Below, one piece after another: positions 25,562 through 33,394 of a DNA stretch of 37,264 nucleotides (within the stretch, counting starts at the first letter, position 1; each line of letters begins with the position of its first letter). This DNA is from Frankiaceae bacterium (GTDB lineage Bacteria > Actinomycetota > Actinomycetes > JAFAQI01). Both the position numbers and the translations under genes were made by a program. Under the pieces are notes generated by a model that saw nothing but the letters and a program-made list of their open reading frames with translations, made no database searches and was not told the origin of the DNA. The stretch lies in the NCBI GenBank assembly GCA_025929365.1, contig JAICMG010000010.1, positions 1-37,264 of the forward strand, given 5' to 3'.

Positions 25562-27223
25562 ATGAAGGTGGCGACCGCGAGCCGGCATCTCGGGCGCTAT
25601 CGCGACATCGGGCGACTCCTGCTGAAGTACGGCCGGTCCGATCTGGTGCAGCAGGCGGGAATCGACACGACGTTGCTCGACGACGTCGAGCCCGAGGGCG
25701 CCCGCGCGGAAGGCGTCGAGCTCGCGGCCGACCTGGAACGGCTCGGGCCGACCTTCATCAAGCTGGGCCAGCTGCTCTCGACCCGGGCGGACCTCCTGCC
25801 GGCGCCGTATCTCGAGGGGCTGTCTCGGCTGCAGGATCGACTCGAGCCGTTCCCGTTCGACGACGTGCGCACGACGATCGAGGACGAGCTCTGCGTCCGC
25901 CTCTCGCGCGCCTTCAGCGACTTCGACGAATTGCCGATGGCCGCCGCGTCGATCGGGCAGGTGCACGCCGCCGTCCTGCGTGACGGTCGGGAAGTCGTCG
26001 TGAAGGTGCAGCGTCCCGGCATCCGCCATCAGGTCTTCGACGACCTCGAGGTGCTCGATGATCTCGCCGAGCGGATCGAGGCGCATTCCCAACGAGGGCG
26101 GCTCATCGGGGTCACGGGACTCATCACCCAGTTCCGGAAGTCGCTGCTGGACGAGCTCGACTACCGCAAGGAAGCCAGCAACCTGCTGCGGCTGAATCGG
26201 ATCGTGGACGAGCGTCCGGAGCTCGTCGTTCCCAAGCCGTACGACGACTTCACCACGGGCCGCGTTCTCACCATGGAGCGAATCCGCGGTCACAAGGTCA
26301 CCGACATCTCACCGCTGGCACGCCTCGAGCTCGACGGAGAGGCGCTGGCCCGGGCGCTCTTCGACGCCTACCTCGACCAGATCCTGGTGGAGGGCTTCTT
26401 CCACGCTGACCCGCATCCGGGCAACGTCCTGCTCACGCCGGACAAGCGGCTCGGCCTGATCGATCTCGGGATGGTGGCGCGCGTCGCCCCCGAGATGCGT
26501 GACCGGCTGCTCCGCCTGCTGCTCGCCCTCGGCGAAGGCCGCGGCGAGGAGGTCGCGCGCGTCGCCGCCGAGATGTGCGAGTCGACGTCGAGGTACGACC
26601 CGCGTCGCTTCACGGCAGACGTCGCAGACCTGGTCGAGCGCACGGCGACCTCGACCATGGAACAGATCGAGGCGGGGCGGCTCGTCCTCGACCTCACGAG
26701 AGCGTCGGCGGCAGCCGGCCTTCGCCCGCCGCCCGAGCTGTCGATGGTCGGCAAAGCGCTGCTCAACGTCGACCACGTCGCCCGCTTCCTCGACCCTGAG
26801 GTCGAGCCGGTGCAGATCGTGCGCGAGCGCGCCGTACGCCTCGCGGGCGGCGGGGTCCGACCGTCGCTGTCCGGGGTGCTGAACGCGGTGCTCGAAGCGA
26901 GGGAGTTCGCCGAGCAGCTCCCCGGCCGGGTCAACCGCGCGATGGACGCGCTTGCCGGCGGCCGCTTCGAGCTGCAGATCCGAGCCTTCGACGAAACCGA
27001 GCTACTGCGCGGCCTGCACCGGATGGCCAACCGGGTGGCGACCGGAGTCATCCTCTCGTCGCTCATCATCGGCGCGGCCCTGTTGTCGAACGTGCACACC
27101 ACCGCCCGGATCGCGGGCTACCCCGCGGTGGCGTTCGTGTGCTTCCTCATCGCCGCCATCGGGGGCGCCTACCTCGTGCTGAGCATCGTCATCGGCGACC
27201 ACAAGCTGCGCAATCGGGAGTGA
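25562..27223 (+). CDS. ABC1/ADCK/UbiB-family atypical kinase
   Basis: A 553-residue UbiB-family protein. The family's KxGQ motif is K67-LGQ, followed by the Ala-rich nucleotide loop AAASIGQVH (127-135), catalytic Lys148 in VVVKVQRPG, and DELDYRKEASN. The catalytic loop HADPHPGN is at 281-288 and the metal-binding DLG begins at D301. Two C-terminal hydrophobic helices (about 490-550) anchor it to the membrane. Homologues support ubiquinone or other isoprenoid lipid homeostasis by ATPase activity; in menaquinone-using actinobacteria the substrate is unclear. The ATG has only GGGGA about 13 nt upstream. Confidence 0.93.
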   Translation: MKVATASRHLGRYRDIGRLLLKYGRSDLVQQAGIDTTLLDDVEPEGARAEGVELAADLERLGPTFIKLGQLLSTRADLLPAPYLEGLSRLQDRLEPFPFDDVRTTIEDELCVRLSRAFSDFDELPMAAASIGQVHAAVLRDGREVVVKVQRPGIRHQVFDDLEVLDDLAERIEAHSQRGRLIGVTGLITQFRKSLLDELDYRKEASNLLRLNRIVDERPELVVPKPYDDFTTGRVLTMERIRGHKVTDISPLARLELDGEALARALFDAYLDQILVEGFFHADPHPGNVLLTPDKRLGLIDLGMVARVAPEMRDRLLRLLLALGEGRGEEVARVAAEMCESTSRYDPRRFTADVADLVERTATSTMEQIEAGRLVLDLTRASAAAGLRPPPELSMVGKALLNVDHVARFLDPEVEPVQIVRERAVRLAGGGVRPSLSGVLNAVLEAREFAEQLPGRVNRAMDALAGGRFELQIRAFDETELLRGLHRMANRVATGVILSSLIIGAALLSNVHTTARIAGYPAVAFVCFLIAAIGGAYLVLSIVIGDHKLRNRE

Positions 27224-27385
27224 CTGACGCCGTGCGCCTCGGAGTCGCCCACGCTTGAGCAGTCGCTGCCCGGCACGCTCCTGCCGGCGCAGGTCGTACG
27301 CGATCATCGCGAAGGGCACGAGAAAGAATCCGGCGACCACGCCGGCGATCGTGATCCAGGTTCGAGCATCGATTGCTCCGTCCAT
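27002..27385 (-). CDS. Small single-pass membrane protein overlapping ubiB antisense
   Basis: ATG 27385 has an ideal ribosome site (GGAGG six nt upstream). The first ~45 residues look real: MDGAIDARTWITIAGVVAG, a hydrophobic helix to VPFAMIAYDL, then a basic stretch (RRQERAGQRLLKRGR). The frame has no stop until 27002, so the last ~70 codons run antisense through the UbiB C-terminus and read like a shadow (many His, Arg, Asp and Gly). Either the protein truly overlaps, or a frameshift has removed a stop near 27224. No known family. Confidence 0.5.
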   Translation of the reverse strand: MDGAIDARTWITIAGVVAGFFLVPFAMIAYDLRRQERAGQRLLKRGRLRGARRQSLPIAQLVVADDDAQHEVGAPDGGDEEAHERHRGVARDPGGGVHVRQQGRADDERREDDSGRHPVGHPVQAAQ

Positions 27386-27563
27386 GATTTGCCTCCGTCC
27401 GTCCCAACTCTCGGGGTTGCTGGTTGTGACGAAACCAGCGCGAGGTCGTCCCGCCGTGTCGGTGGTGTGGAGCGGCTGTGAAGATGGATCAGGAACGCAG
27501 ATCGGCGGGCGGCCGGCAATTTCGATCGGCCGAGGCCGTTGGATCGGTGCGGAGGTCCAAGCG

Positions 27564-28259
27564 GTGGCGACGATCCTGGTGGTCGAGGACGAACGCAAGC
27601 TGCGGGAGCTACTGCGCTCCTACCTGGAGCGGGAGGGGTTGTCGGTGTTGTCGGCCGGCACCGGCGCGGAGGCGCTGTCCATCGCCGACGAGGCCAGTCC
27701 CGACCTTGTCGTGCTCGACCTCGGCCTCCCGGACATCGGTGGTGACACGGTCGCGATTGAGCTGCGGCATCGGTCCAGCGTCCCGATCGTCATGTTGACT
27801 GCGCGTGCCGACGAGGCCGACCGCATCCGCGGCCTCCAGCTTGGCGCCGACGACTATGTGACCAAGCCGTTCAGCCCGCGTGAGCTGATGCTTCGGATAC
27901 GCGCGGTACTGCGTCGCACCGCACCGGAAGGCACGGAGCCGCGGCGCAGCTACGGCGCGGGCGCGATCGTCATTGATGAGCCGACCCGGTCAGTGCGGGT
28001 AGGCGGCCAGGAGGTGCGGCTGACGCCGACCGAGTGGGGATTGCTGCTCGCCCTCTCCGGTGCCCCCGGGCGGGTCTTTTCAAGGGCCGAGCTGATCAAC
28101 CGGGTACGCGCACATGAGTTCGAAGGTTACGAACGCAGCGTCGACTCGCACATCAAGAACCTGCGCCGAAAGATCGAGGCGGATCCCGCAAACCCCGCCG
28201 CTGTACTGACCGTGCTGGGCGCCGGCTACCGGTTCGGCCTGCCCCGCGACCCTTCGTAG
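27564..28259 (+). CDS. OmpR/KdpE-family response regulator
   Basis: A 231-residue two-component regulator. The receiver domain has acidic E8/D9, phospho-acceptor D52 in VVLDLGLPD, T79 in VMLTARAD and K101 in VTKPFSP. The winged-helix output domain includes LTPTEWGLLLALSGAPGRV and SVDSHIKNLRRKIEADP. GTG 27564 is chosen on GGAGG eight nt upstream; the frame extends to 27255 without family sense. It converges on the ATP synthase b-like gene with a 10-bp gap. The nearest kinase (30356-31720, opposite strand) is probably its partner although four genes lie between. Confidence 0.92.
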   Translation: MATILVVEDERKLRELLRSYLEREGLSVLSAGTGAEALSIADEASPDLVVLDLGLPDIGGDTVAIELRHRSSVPIVMLTARADEADRIRGLQLGADDYVTKPFSPRELMLRIRAVLRRTAPEGTEPRRSYGAGAIVIDEPTRSVRVGGQEVRLTPTEWGLLLALSGAPGRVFSRAELINRVRAHEFEGYERSVDSHIKNLRRKIEADPANPAAVLTVLGAGYRFGLPRDPS

Positions 28260-28269
28260 ACCGGCGAGG

Positions 28270-28833
28270 TCACGGGACCATCGCCGGCACATGCGGTGAT
28301 ATGGAAGGCGCGGCCTTACCGGCAGGAGAAGCACGATTGCCATCGCCTCCGTCGAGCCGCTCGTCGACCAGGCGCGACAGCGAGGCGACGTCGACATCGG
28401 TGCCGAGATAAGCCTGCGCTGCGGTGATCGCAGCGGTCCGCGCCTGCTGACGGAAGCGCCGCGAGGACAAATCGGAGCGGCGCTGCAGTTCTCGGCCGGC
28501 CCGCCCGGCGAGCCAGCGGTACTCCTCCACACCAGCGGTGCGCCCTTCGGCGATCAGATGATCGCGCACCGCACGCGCCTGGTCGGTGATCGCCCTCGCG
28601 TCGCGACGCGCATCCGCCCGGATCCGGGCCGCCTCAGCCTCGGCGTCCTCGGTCCGTGCTTCGGCTGCCTCAGCGGCGGCCAGCGCGGCAACGATGCTGT
28701 TCTGCCGCTCGGCCATCGCGTTTCGGATCCGCGGCACGACGTAGCGGGACATCACAGCGAGTACCGCGATGAAAGCCGCCATCTCGATGAAGAAGGTCGC
28801 GTCGGGGACGAGGAAGTTGCGGGTGGTCATCAT
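28270..28833 (-). CDS. Orphan F-type ATP synthase subunit b-like protein
   Basis: A 187-residue protein with the b-subunit plan. A single N-terminal membrane helix (FFIEMAAFIAVLAVMSRYVVP) is followed by RIRNAMAERQNSIVAALAAAE and a long Ala/Glu/Arg-rich helix (AEAEAARIRADARRDARAI) that forms the peripheral stalk. The C-terminal 30 residues are Pro/Ser-rich. It lies 19 nt after the subunit a-like gene. No subunit c, delta or F1 gene is nearby, so it must pair with parts from elsewhere or do something else. A weak AGGA lies 8 nt before ATG 28833. Confidence 0.85.
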   Translation of the reverse strand: MMTTRNFLVPDATFFIEMAAFIAVLAVMSRYVVPRIRNAMAERQNSIVAALAAAEAAEARTEDAEAEAARIRADARRDARAITDQARAVRDHLIAEGRTAGVEEYRWLAGRAGRELQRRSDLSSRRFRQQARTAAITAAQAYLGTDVDVASLSRLVDERLDGGDGNRASPAGKAAPSISPHVPAMVP

Positions 28834-28852
28834 CAGCGGTTTCCTTTGACGG

Positions 28853-29548
28853 TCATCGGCTCGGGATTGGGCGCGGGGGACGAGTAAGGCCGCCGCCGCT
28901 GCTTGGCAACACGGCCTGGAAGTACAGAATGGTCAGCAAGGCGAAGATGAATGCCTGAATCGCGCCGATGAACACGTCGAACAGCGACCACAGCACGTGC
29001 GGCACGACAGCGGCCGGAGTCGGGAGGATCTCCCCGATGAGCAGGAGCATCAGGGCGCTGGCGAAGACCATGCCGAACAGTCGCAGCGCCAGCGTCATCG
29101 GTTTGATTGCTTCCTCGGCGATTTTGACGGGCGCAAGCCACCACGGCGACAGATAGTGGCGCCAATAACCGCGCGGCCCTCGCACTTGTATTCCCGTCAG
29201 GTGCACGACTCCCATTGCGGTGAGCGCCAACGCCAGCGTCAGGTTGATGTCGGAGGTGGGAGCGGGAAGCGGTGATCCTGGGATCAGGTGCAACCAGTTC
29301 GCCGCCGCCACGAACCAGAACAGCGTGACCGCCGTTGCTGTGACGCGGCCCCGTACCTCGTCAGGTAGGTCTGCCGCGGCCCGGTCGGCTACGTCGATGC
29401 TCATCTCCCACAACAGTCGGATCCCGCGGGGGGTCGCCGGCCGCGATCCGGGCCGTGCCAGCAGGCCGAGCGTGACGACCAGGACGCCAACGGCCAGGGT
29501 TGCGATCGCGATGTCAGCTTGGATCGAGACTGCTTTCAACGCGGACAC
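28853..29548 (-). CDS. Orphan F-type ATP synthase subunit a-like protein
   Basis: A 231-residue membrane protein with about five or six helices. The proton half-channel helix reads EEAIKPMTLALRLFGM, giving the essential Arg (R156), and the last helix IQAFIFALLTILYF keeps Gln198. Against E. coli subunit a, Asn214 is Met160, Glu219 is Ala165 and His245 is Asp191, so several polar channel residues differ. Upstream helices include FWFVAAANWLHLIPG, as in true a subunits. GTG 29548 overlaps the upstream finger-protein gene by 13 nt, so translation is coupled. The normal gene order a-c-b is broken by the missing c. Confidence 0.88.
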   Translation of the reverse strand: MSALKAVSIQADIAIATLAVGVLVVTLGLLARPGSRPATPRGIRLLWEMSIDVADRAAADLPDEVRGRVTATAVTLFWFVAAANWLHLIPGSPLPAPTSDINLTLALALTAMGVVHLTGIQVRGPRGYWRHYLSPWWLAPVKIAEEAIKPMTLALRLFGMVFASALMLLLIGEILPTPAAVVPHVLWSLFDVFIGAIQAFIFALLTILYFQAVLPSSGGGLTRPPRPIPSR

Positions 29549-29745
29549 CCTGCTGTTTCTGACTGGCGCGCCCGTGGTGCTGCGTCCGACTGTGGCTTGG
29601 CGCTGACGGCGGGTTCGGCGGGTGAGTCAGGGTCGTGTGTTACCACCTCCGGATTCCTGGGTCGGTGGTCGGTCGCGAGGTGCGCCTCGACCTCGGTCCG
29701 GAACGAGAACTTGAGCTCGCAGCGCGGGCACTGGTGGGCGGACAT
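29536..29745 (-). CDS. Small C2H2 zinc-finger-like protein
   Basis: A 69-residue protein. The first 27 residues hold a single C2H2-type finger: C6-x2-C9, x12, H22-x4-H27 (QCPRCELKF, then AHLATDH), followed by a disordered Pro/Ala/Ser tail. GGAAGGAAG lies 6 nt before the ATG, and the stop overlaps the ATP synthase a-like start by 13 nt. Single C2H2 fingers are uncommon in bacteria; it may bind DNA, RNA or a partner protein in a zinc- or redox-dependent way. Confidence 0.75.
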   Translation of the reverse strand: MSAHQCPRCELKFSFRTEVEAHLATDHRPRNPEVVTHDPDSPAEPAVSAKPQSDAAPRARQSETAGCPR

Positions 29746-29775
29746 GGGTGACTTCCTTCCGATGGTGACGGCATT

Positions 29776-30234
29776 TCACGGGCGGCCGGAGCTCGCCGCG
29801 GCGGGGACGATGACGATCGGGCAGCGGGCACGGTGCGACGGAGCCGTCCCGCCTACCTCGGCTGGGTCACCGAGAACGAGGACGTCACCCGGCTCGATCG
29901 CCTCGGCGAGCAGTCCGCTGAGACTGCCGCGCCGCACGATGCAGTCGGCCTCATCCAGCCACGGCCGGCTCTTCATCAAGTCGCGCCGCAGCCGCTGCTG
30001 GCACCGGATCGCCTGTTCGATGGTCTTCGGCGCGTGCTGTGACTCTGGGTCGGCGAATGCCGTCACGATGCATAGCGGCACACCGCGGCACCAGGCCTCG
30101 TCCGCCGCCCACGCAAGGGCCTCTTCCGAGGCCAGTCGGCGGTCCACGGCGACCACGACCCTTGGCACCGTCGGCTCAGGCCGCTCCGTCGAGGCGACGG
30201 CAGTGCCAGGCGTCACGCTGTCGATCAATGGCAT
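29776..30234 (-). CDS. Universal stress protein (UspA family)
   Basis: A 152-residue Usp-fold protein. The opening strand is PRVVVAVDRRLASEEALAWAADEA with the usual Asp after VAV. The C-terminal region is VLVLGDPAEVGGTAPSHRARCPIVIVPA, where the ATP-binding Gly-rich motif is only partly kept (GxxxxGG, Ser absent at the usual place), so nucleotide binding is uncertain. GGAG lies 7 nt before the ATG. It heads the sub-cluster with the finger protein and the ATP synthase a/b-like genes, 30 nt away, and follows the kinase gene by 121 bp. Confidence 0.9.
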   Translation of the reverse strand: MPLIDSVTPGTAVASTERPEPTVPRVVVAVDRRLASEEALAWAADEAWCRGVPLCIVTAFADPESQHAPKTIEQAIRCQQRLRRDLMKSRPWLDEADCIVRRGSLSGLLAEAIEPGDVLVLGDPAEVGGTAPSHRARCPIVIVPAAASSGRP

Positions 30235-30343
30235 TTGACTGCTCCATCCGCGTTGGGGCCGGAGTGCCCTTGTGGCTCATCGCGATTTCAGCGAGAGATC
30301 GCGGAGACGGCGCGCGCAGCGAGTGGAGATCGGATGGAGACGT

Positions 30344-30363
30344 CCGGTTGAGCTGTCAACCGG
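30344..30363 (-). terminator. Hairpin spanning the histidine kinase stop codon
   Basis: CCGGTTGA-GCTG-TCAACCGG is a perfect 8-bp stem with a 4-nt loop. It begins in the last codons of the kinase gene, whose TGA is in the stem. It could partly terminate or stabilise the kinase transcript and set a different level for the downstream genes. Confidence 0.4.
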
Positions 30364-31720
30364 TCCAGTTAGGCAACTTCACCGTGACCGTCGTTCCGGC
30401 ACCTGGTTCGCTGACGACCGAGATGGTCCCGCGATGGGCGCGGACGAGGCCGGCCACGATCGGCAGGCCGATGCCGGTACCCGGCCGTCCCGCGGCGTTC
30501 GGGCCGCGCCAAAACCGATCGAAGATGTTCGGCAGGTCGTCGGCGTGGATTCCCACGCCGGAGTCCGCAACCGTCAGCAGGACATGATCGTCGACGGGCT
30601 CGACGATGAGGTCGACCGTCCCCTCTTCGGGAGTGAACTTCACGGCGTTGGTCAGCAGATTCAGGACTACTTGGCGCAGTCGGTCGGAATCGCCAACCAC
30701 GATCGCGGGATGCAACCTACGGTGCAGGTCGATGCGCGCCGCGTCGAAGCGGGAGGCGAGCGAGTCTGCGGCAGCGGCCGCGATCTCGGACAGATCCGTG
30801 GTCGTCAGCGTGAGGTTCAGCGCTGCCGCGTCGGCGGCCGCGAGCGTTTGCAGATCCGCGACGAGCCGGCCGAGTCTCAGCACCTCGCCATGCAGTGAGT
30901 TGAGTTCCTCCGGCGTCGGGGCCGTGATTTGGTCGAGCAACGCTTCGCATCCGGCTTGCAGGACCGCCACCGGAGTGCGCAGCTCGTGGGCCACGTCGGC
31001 GACGAGGTCGCGGCGCAACTGCTCCTGCCGCGCGAGGTCGTCCGCCATCGCGTCGAGGCTTCCGGCGAGCTCACGAATCTCCCCGGGAGCGTCGATGGCA
31101 CCGACGCGCGCGCCTCGGTCGCCTCGGCCGACGGCGCGGACCATCCCGATGAGCTGCGAGATCGGGCGGGTGAGCCGGCGTGATGCCACTGCTGCCACGA
31201 GCAGCGCAAGCAGGCCGGCGAGGCCGGCCGCGGCGAGTACGGCGAGCAACAACGACTTCTGAAGGTGGCGGGCGGAAGCGTCGATGCCGCGGTCGCTGAA
31301 CCGGATCAGCAAGGTGCCGACCGTCGCATTGTCGACCCGGATCGGGAAGCGTGCGGCGTCGTCGGCGCGGCCGATTCCGGGCTGAGATTCGGTGACCAGC
31401 TTCCGGCTCAGGTCGATGACCGCGATCTGCGCCCCGGTCTGGCGCGCGAGCACCACAGCGGGGCGCAGGTCGGCGTCGGTCCAGCTCGGTCTCCCGGTGT
31501 TGTAGGCCGATGCCGCGTCGGCGACCAGCGAGCGGGCGAGGTCGTTGCGGCGCTGGTCGGCAAGGGTCGAGAGGTCGTGGTCGGCGAAGATCACGGCGAG
31601 GGAGGCGACCAGCCCGAGCGACACCGCTGCGACCAGAACGAACGCGAGCATGAGCCGCCACCTGATGCCCCACCGCCGACCTGCCCTGTCACCTCCGCGA
31701 ACTGCTAGTGACGGCAGCAC
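30356..31720 (-). CDS. Sensor histidine kinase (HAMP, HisKA, HATPase)
   Basis: A 454-residue membrane kinase. Two transmembrane helices (about 22-46 and 154-178) bracket a ~105-residue extracytoplasmic sensor. A HAMP domain follows, then the H-box VADVAHELRTPVAVLQ (phospho-acceptor H245), N-box LLTNAVKFTP (N358), G1 VADSGVGI and G2 RPGTGIGLPIV. GTG 31720 is chosen to keep the basic stretch before helix 1; ATG 31651, with AGGTGG six nt upstream, is an alternative and the open frame runs back to 31972. It follows the DedA gene by 44 nt. Likely partner is the OmpR-type regulator at 27564. Confidence 0.9.
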   Translation of the reverse strand: MLPSLAVRGGDRAGRRWGIRWRLMLAFVLVAAVSLGLVASLAVIFADHDLSTLADQRRNDLARSLVADAASAYNTGRPSWTDADLRPAVVLARQTGAQIAVIDLSRKLVTESQPGIGRADDAARFPIRVDNATVGTLLIRFSDRGIDASARHLQKSLLLAVLAAAGLAGLLALLVAAVASRRLTRPISQLIGMVRAVGRGDRGARVGAIDAPGEIRELAGSLDAMADDLARQEQLRRDLVADVAHELRTPVAVLQAGCEALLDQITAPTPEELNSLHGEVLRLGRLVADLQTLAAADAAALNLTLTTTDLSEIAAAAADSLASRFDAARIDLHRRLHPAIVVGDSDRLRQVVLNLLTNAVKFTPEEGTVDLIVEPVDDHVLLTVADSGVGIHADDLPNIFDRFWRGPNAAGRPGTGIGLPIVAGLVRAHRGTISVVSEPGAGTTVTVKLPNWTG

Positions 31721-31764
31721 ACCCGCTGAGTTCGGGTTCGACACGAGCCTGACGTTAGACCCGC

Positions 31765-32373
31765 TCAACGCGTGGCTGACGCCGCGCGCCGCCGGATCAA
31801 CCAGCGAGCCGCTTCGGTGGCGGCCGCGACCGCAAAGGCGATACCGAGGGCGACGAGAACCCCCTTCCAGGCCTGATGTTCGAACGCCCGTCCCCCGAAG
31901 TAGCCGAGCAGCGCGGCGTAGGCGGACCAGAGAAGTGCGGCGCCTGCGTCGTACGCGGCGAACTCGCGCCACGGAAAGTGCGTGAGGCCCGCGGTGAGGG
32001 TGACGGCAGTGCGGCCGCCCGGGATGAAGCGACCGACAGCGATGAGTTCGCCGCCACGTTGTTCAAGCTGCCGTGCCGCCCAATCGATCCGCGGGCGTGT
32101 CTTCGCCCCGTTGGTGAACCGGTCCCCGGCCCGGCGGGCGTAGCGGCGGCCGACGCCGTAGGCGAGGTTATCTCCGAGAAACGCGCCAATCGCGGCGGCC
32201 ACGATGACAAGAAGGAGGACGAGGTCGCCGCCGGCCGCGACCACGCCAGCGGTGATCACGGCGGTCTCGCTGGGCACGAGCGGCAGGAGTGCGTCAATCA
32301 GCGCCAAGAGCAGCACGACGGCGTACGCCCACCCGGACGCTTGACTGACGAGGTGAGTGAACTGGTCGAACAT
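31765..32373 (-). CDS. DedA-family membrane protein
   Basis: A 202-residue integral membrane protein of the DedA/VTT family. Typical signatures are LLPLVPSETAVITAG near residue 30 and GRFIPGGRTAVTLTAGL near 115, the re-entrant-loop motif with its conserved Arg. Members move polyprenyl- or phospholipid head groups across the membrane using the proton or sodium gradient. Its ATG shares one base with the TerC stop (TGATG), so translation is coupled. Confidence 0.92.
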   Translation of the reverse strand: MFDQFTHLVSQASGWAYAVVLLLALIDALLPLVPSETAVITAGVVAAGGDLVLLLVIVAAAIGAFLGDNLAYGVGRRYARRAGDRFTNGAKTRPRIDWAARQLEQRGGELIAVGRFIPGGRTAVTLTAGLTHFPWREFAAYDAGAALLWSAYAALLGYFGGRAFEHQAWKGVLVALGIAFAVAAATEAARWLIRRRAASATR

Positions 32374-33371
32374 CAGCGAGTAGTGGCTCGCTCGTGAGAG
32401 GGGCTATCTCCCGCCCCACCTTCGGTCACGCTCCCTCCCTCGCGGCGGTGGGAGGCGCGCAGACTCGTCACGGCCGTCACGCCGAGCACGCCGAGCACGA
32501 CGAGCAGGGAGACGAGGGTCGAGATCTCCGGGACGGCCGGGTTGACCGTGTGCGCGTAGTGCAGGACAAGCTTGACGCCGATGAACACGAGGACGAGCGC
32601 GAGCCCATAGTGCAGGTGTACCAAGCGGTTGAGCAGGCCGACCAGCAGGAAGTACAACGCCCGGAGTCCGAGTAGTGCGAATGCGTTGGCGGTGAAGACG
32701 AGGTAGCCGCTGTCGGTGATTCCGAAGATGGCCGGAATCGAGTCGAGCGCGAACAAGATGTCGACCGAGAGGATCGCGATGGCGGCGACAAGCAGTGGTG
32801 TGGCGGCGCGCCGGCCATCGACCCGTGTAAGGAGCACGTCCTGCTGGTAGCCGTCGGTGACGGGCATGACCTTACGGAGCAACCGGACAGCACGGTTGTT
32901 GGCGACATCCGGGGTCTGTCCGTGCGCGCGGACCAGGTGGACGCCGGTGTACAGCAGGAACCCGCCGAACACGACGAAAGTCACAGCGAACCGCTGAACG
33001 ACGGCGGCACCGGCGGCGATGAAGGCGGCGCGCAGGGCAAGCGCGCCAACTACGCCGATGAGCAACACCCGCTGCTGGTTGCGGGCGGGAACCGCGAACT
33101 GGGCGAGGATGACCGCGAAGACGAAGAGGTTGTCAACCGAAAGGCTCTTCTCGACGAGGTAGCCCGCGAAGTAGGCGGTGGCCGGCTTACCGCCGGCGAA
33201 AACGGCGAGTGCGGCGCCGAACAGCACGGCAACGCCGACATAGACCAGCGACCAGGTCAGCGCCTCGCGGAACTGCACTTCGTGCGGCCGTCGCGCCTGC
33301 CACGCGTCCGCCGCGACCAGCAGGCCGACGCCGGCAACGGTCACGAACCAGCCCCAGAGCGGCACGGTCAC
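32373..33371 (-). CDS. TerC/Alx-family membrane metal transporter
   Basis: A 332-residue TerC-family protein with about nine helices. Both halves carry the acidic metal-site motifs: EKSLSVDNLFVFAVI in the first and SVDILFALDSIPAIFGI in the second. Alx/TerC proteins export manganese or insert metal into secreted enzymes. The C-terminal 30 residues are hydrophilic. GTG 33371 has GGGAG six nt upstream. It heads the minus-strand cluster and has a structured leader between it and the tRNA-Arg gene. Confidence 0.93.
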   Translation of the reverse strand: MTVPLWGWFVTVAGVGLLVAADAWQARRPHEVQFREALTWSLVYVGVAVLFGAALAVFAGGKPATAYFAGYLVEKSLSVDNLFVFAVILAQFAVPARNQQRVLLIGVVGALALRAAFIAAGAAVVQRFAVTFVVFGGFLLYTGVHLVRAHGQTPDVANNRAVRLLRKVMPVTDGYQQDVLLTRVDGRRAATPLLVAAIAILSVDILFALDSIPAIFGITDSGYLVFTANAFALLGLRALYFLLVGLLNRLVHLHYGLALVLVFIGVKLVLHYAHTVNPAVPEISTLVSLLVVLGVLGVTAVTSLRASHRREGGSVTEGGAGDSPSHERATTR

Positions 33372-33394
33372 TGGCGACTCCCGTCATGGGTGGT

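Noticed and set aside
30253-30271. TTGGGGCCGGAGTGCCCTT as a DosR-type box before the usp gene
   Set aside because: Half-sites match only partly and the spacing is one base short; the local regulator is OmpR-type, not DosR-type.
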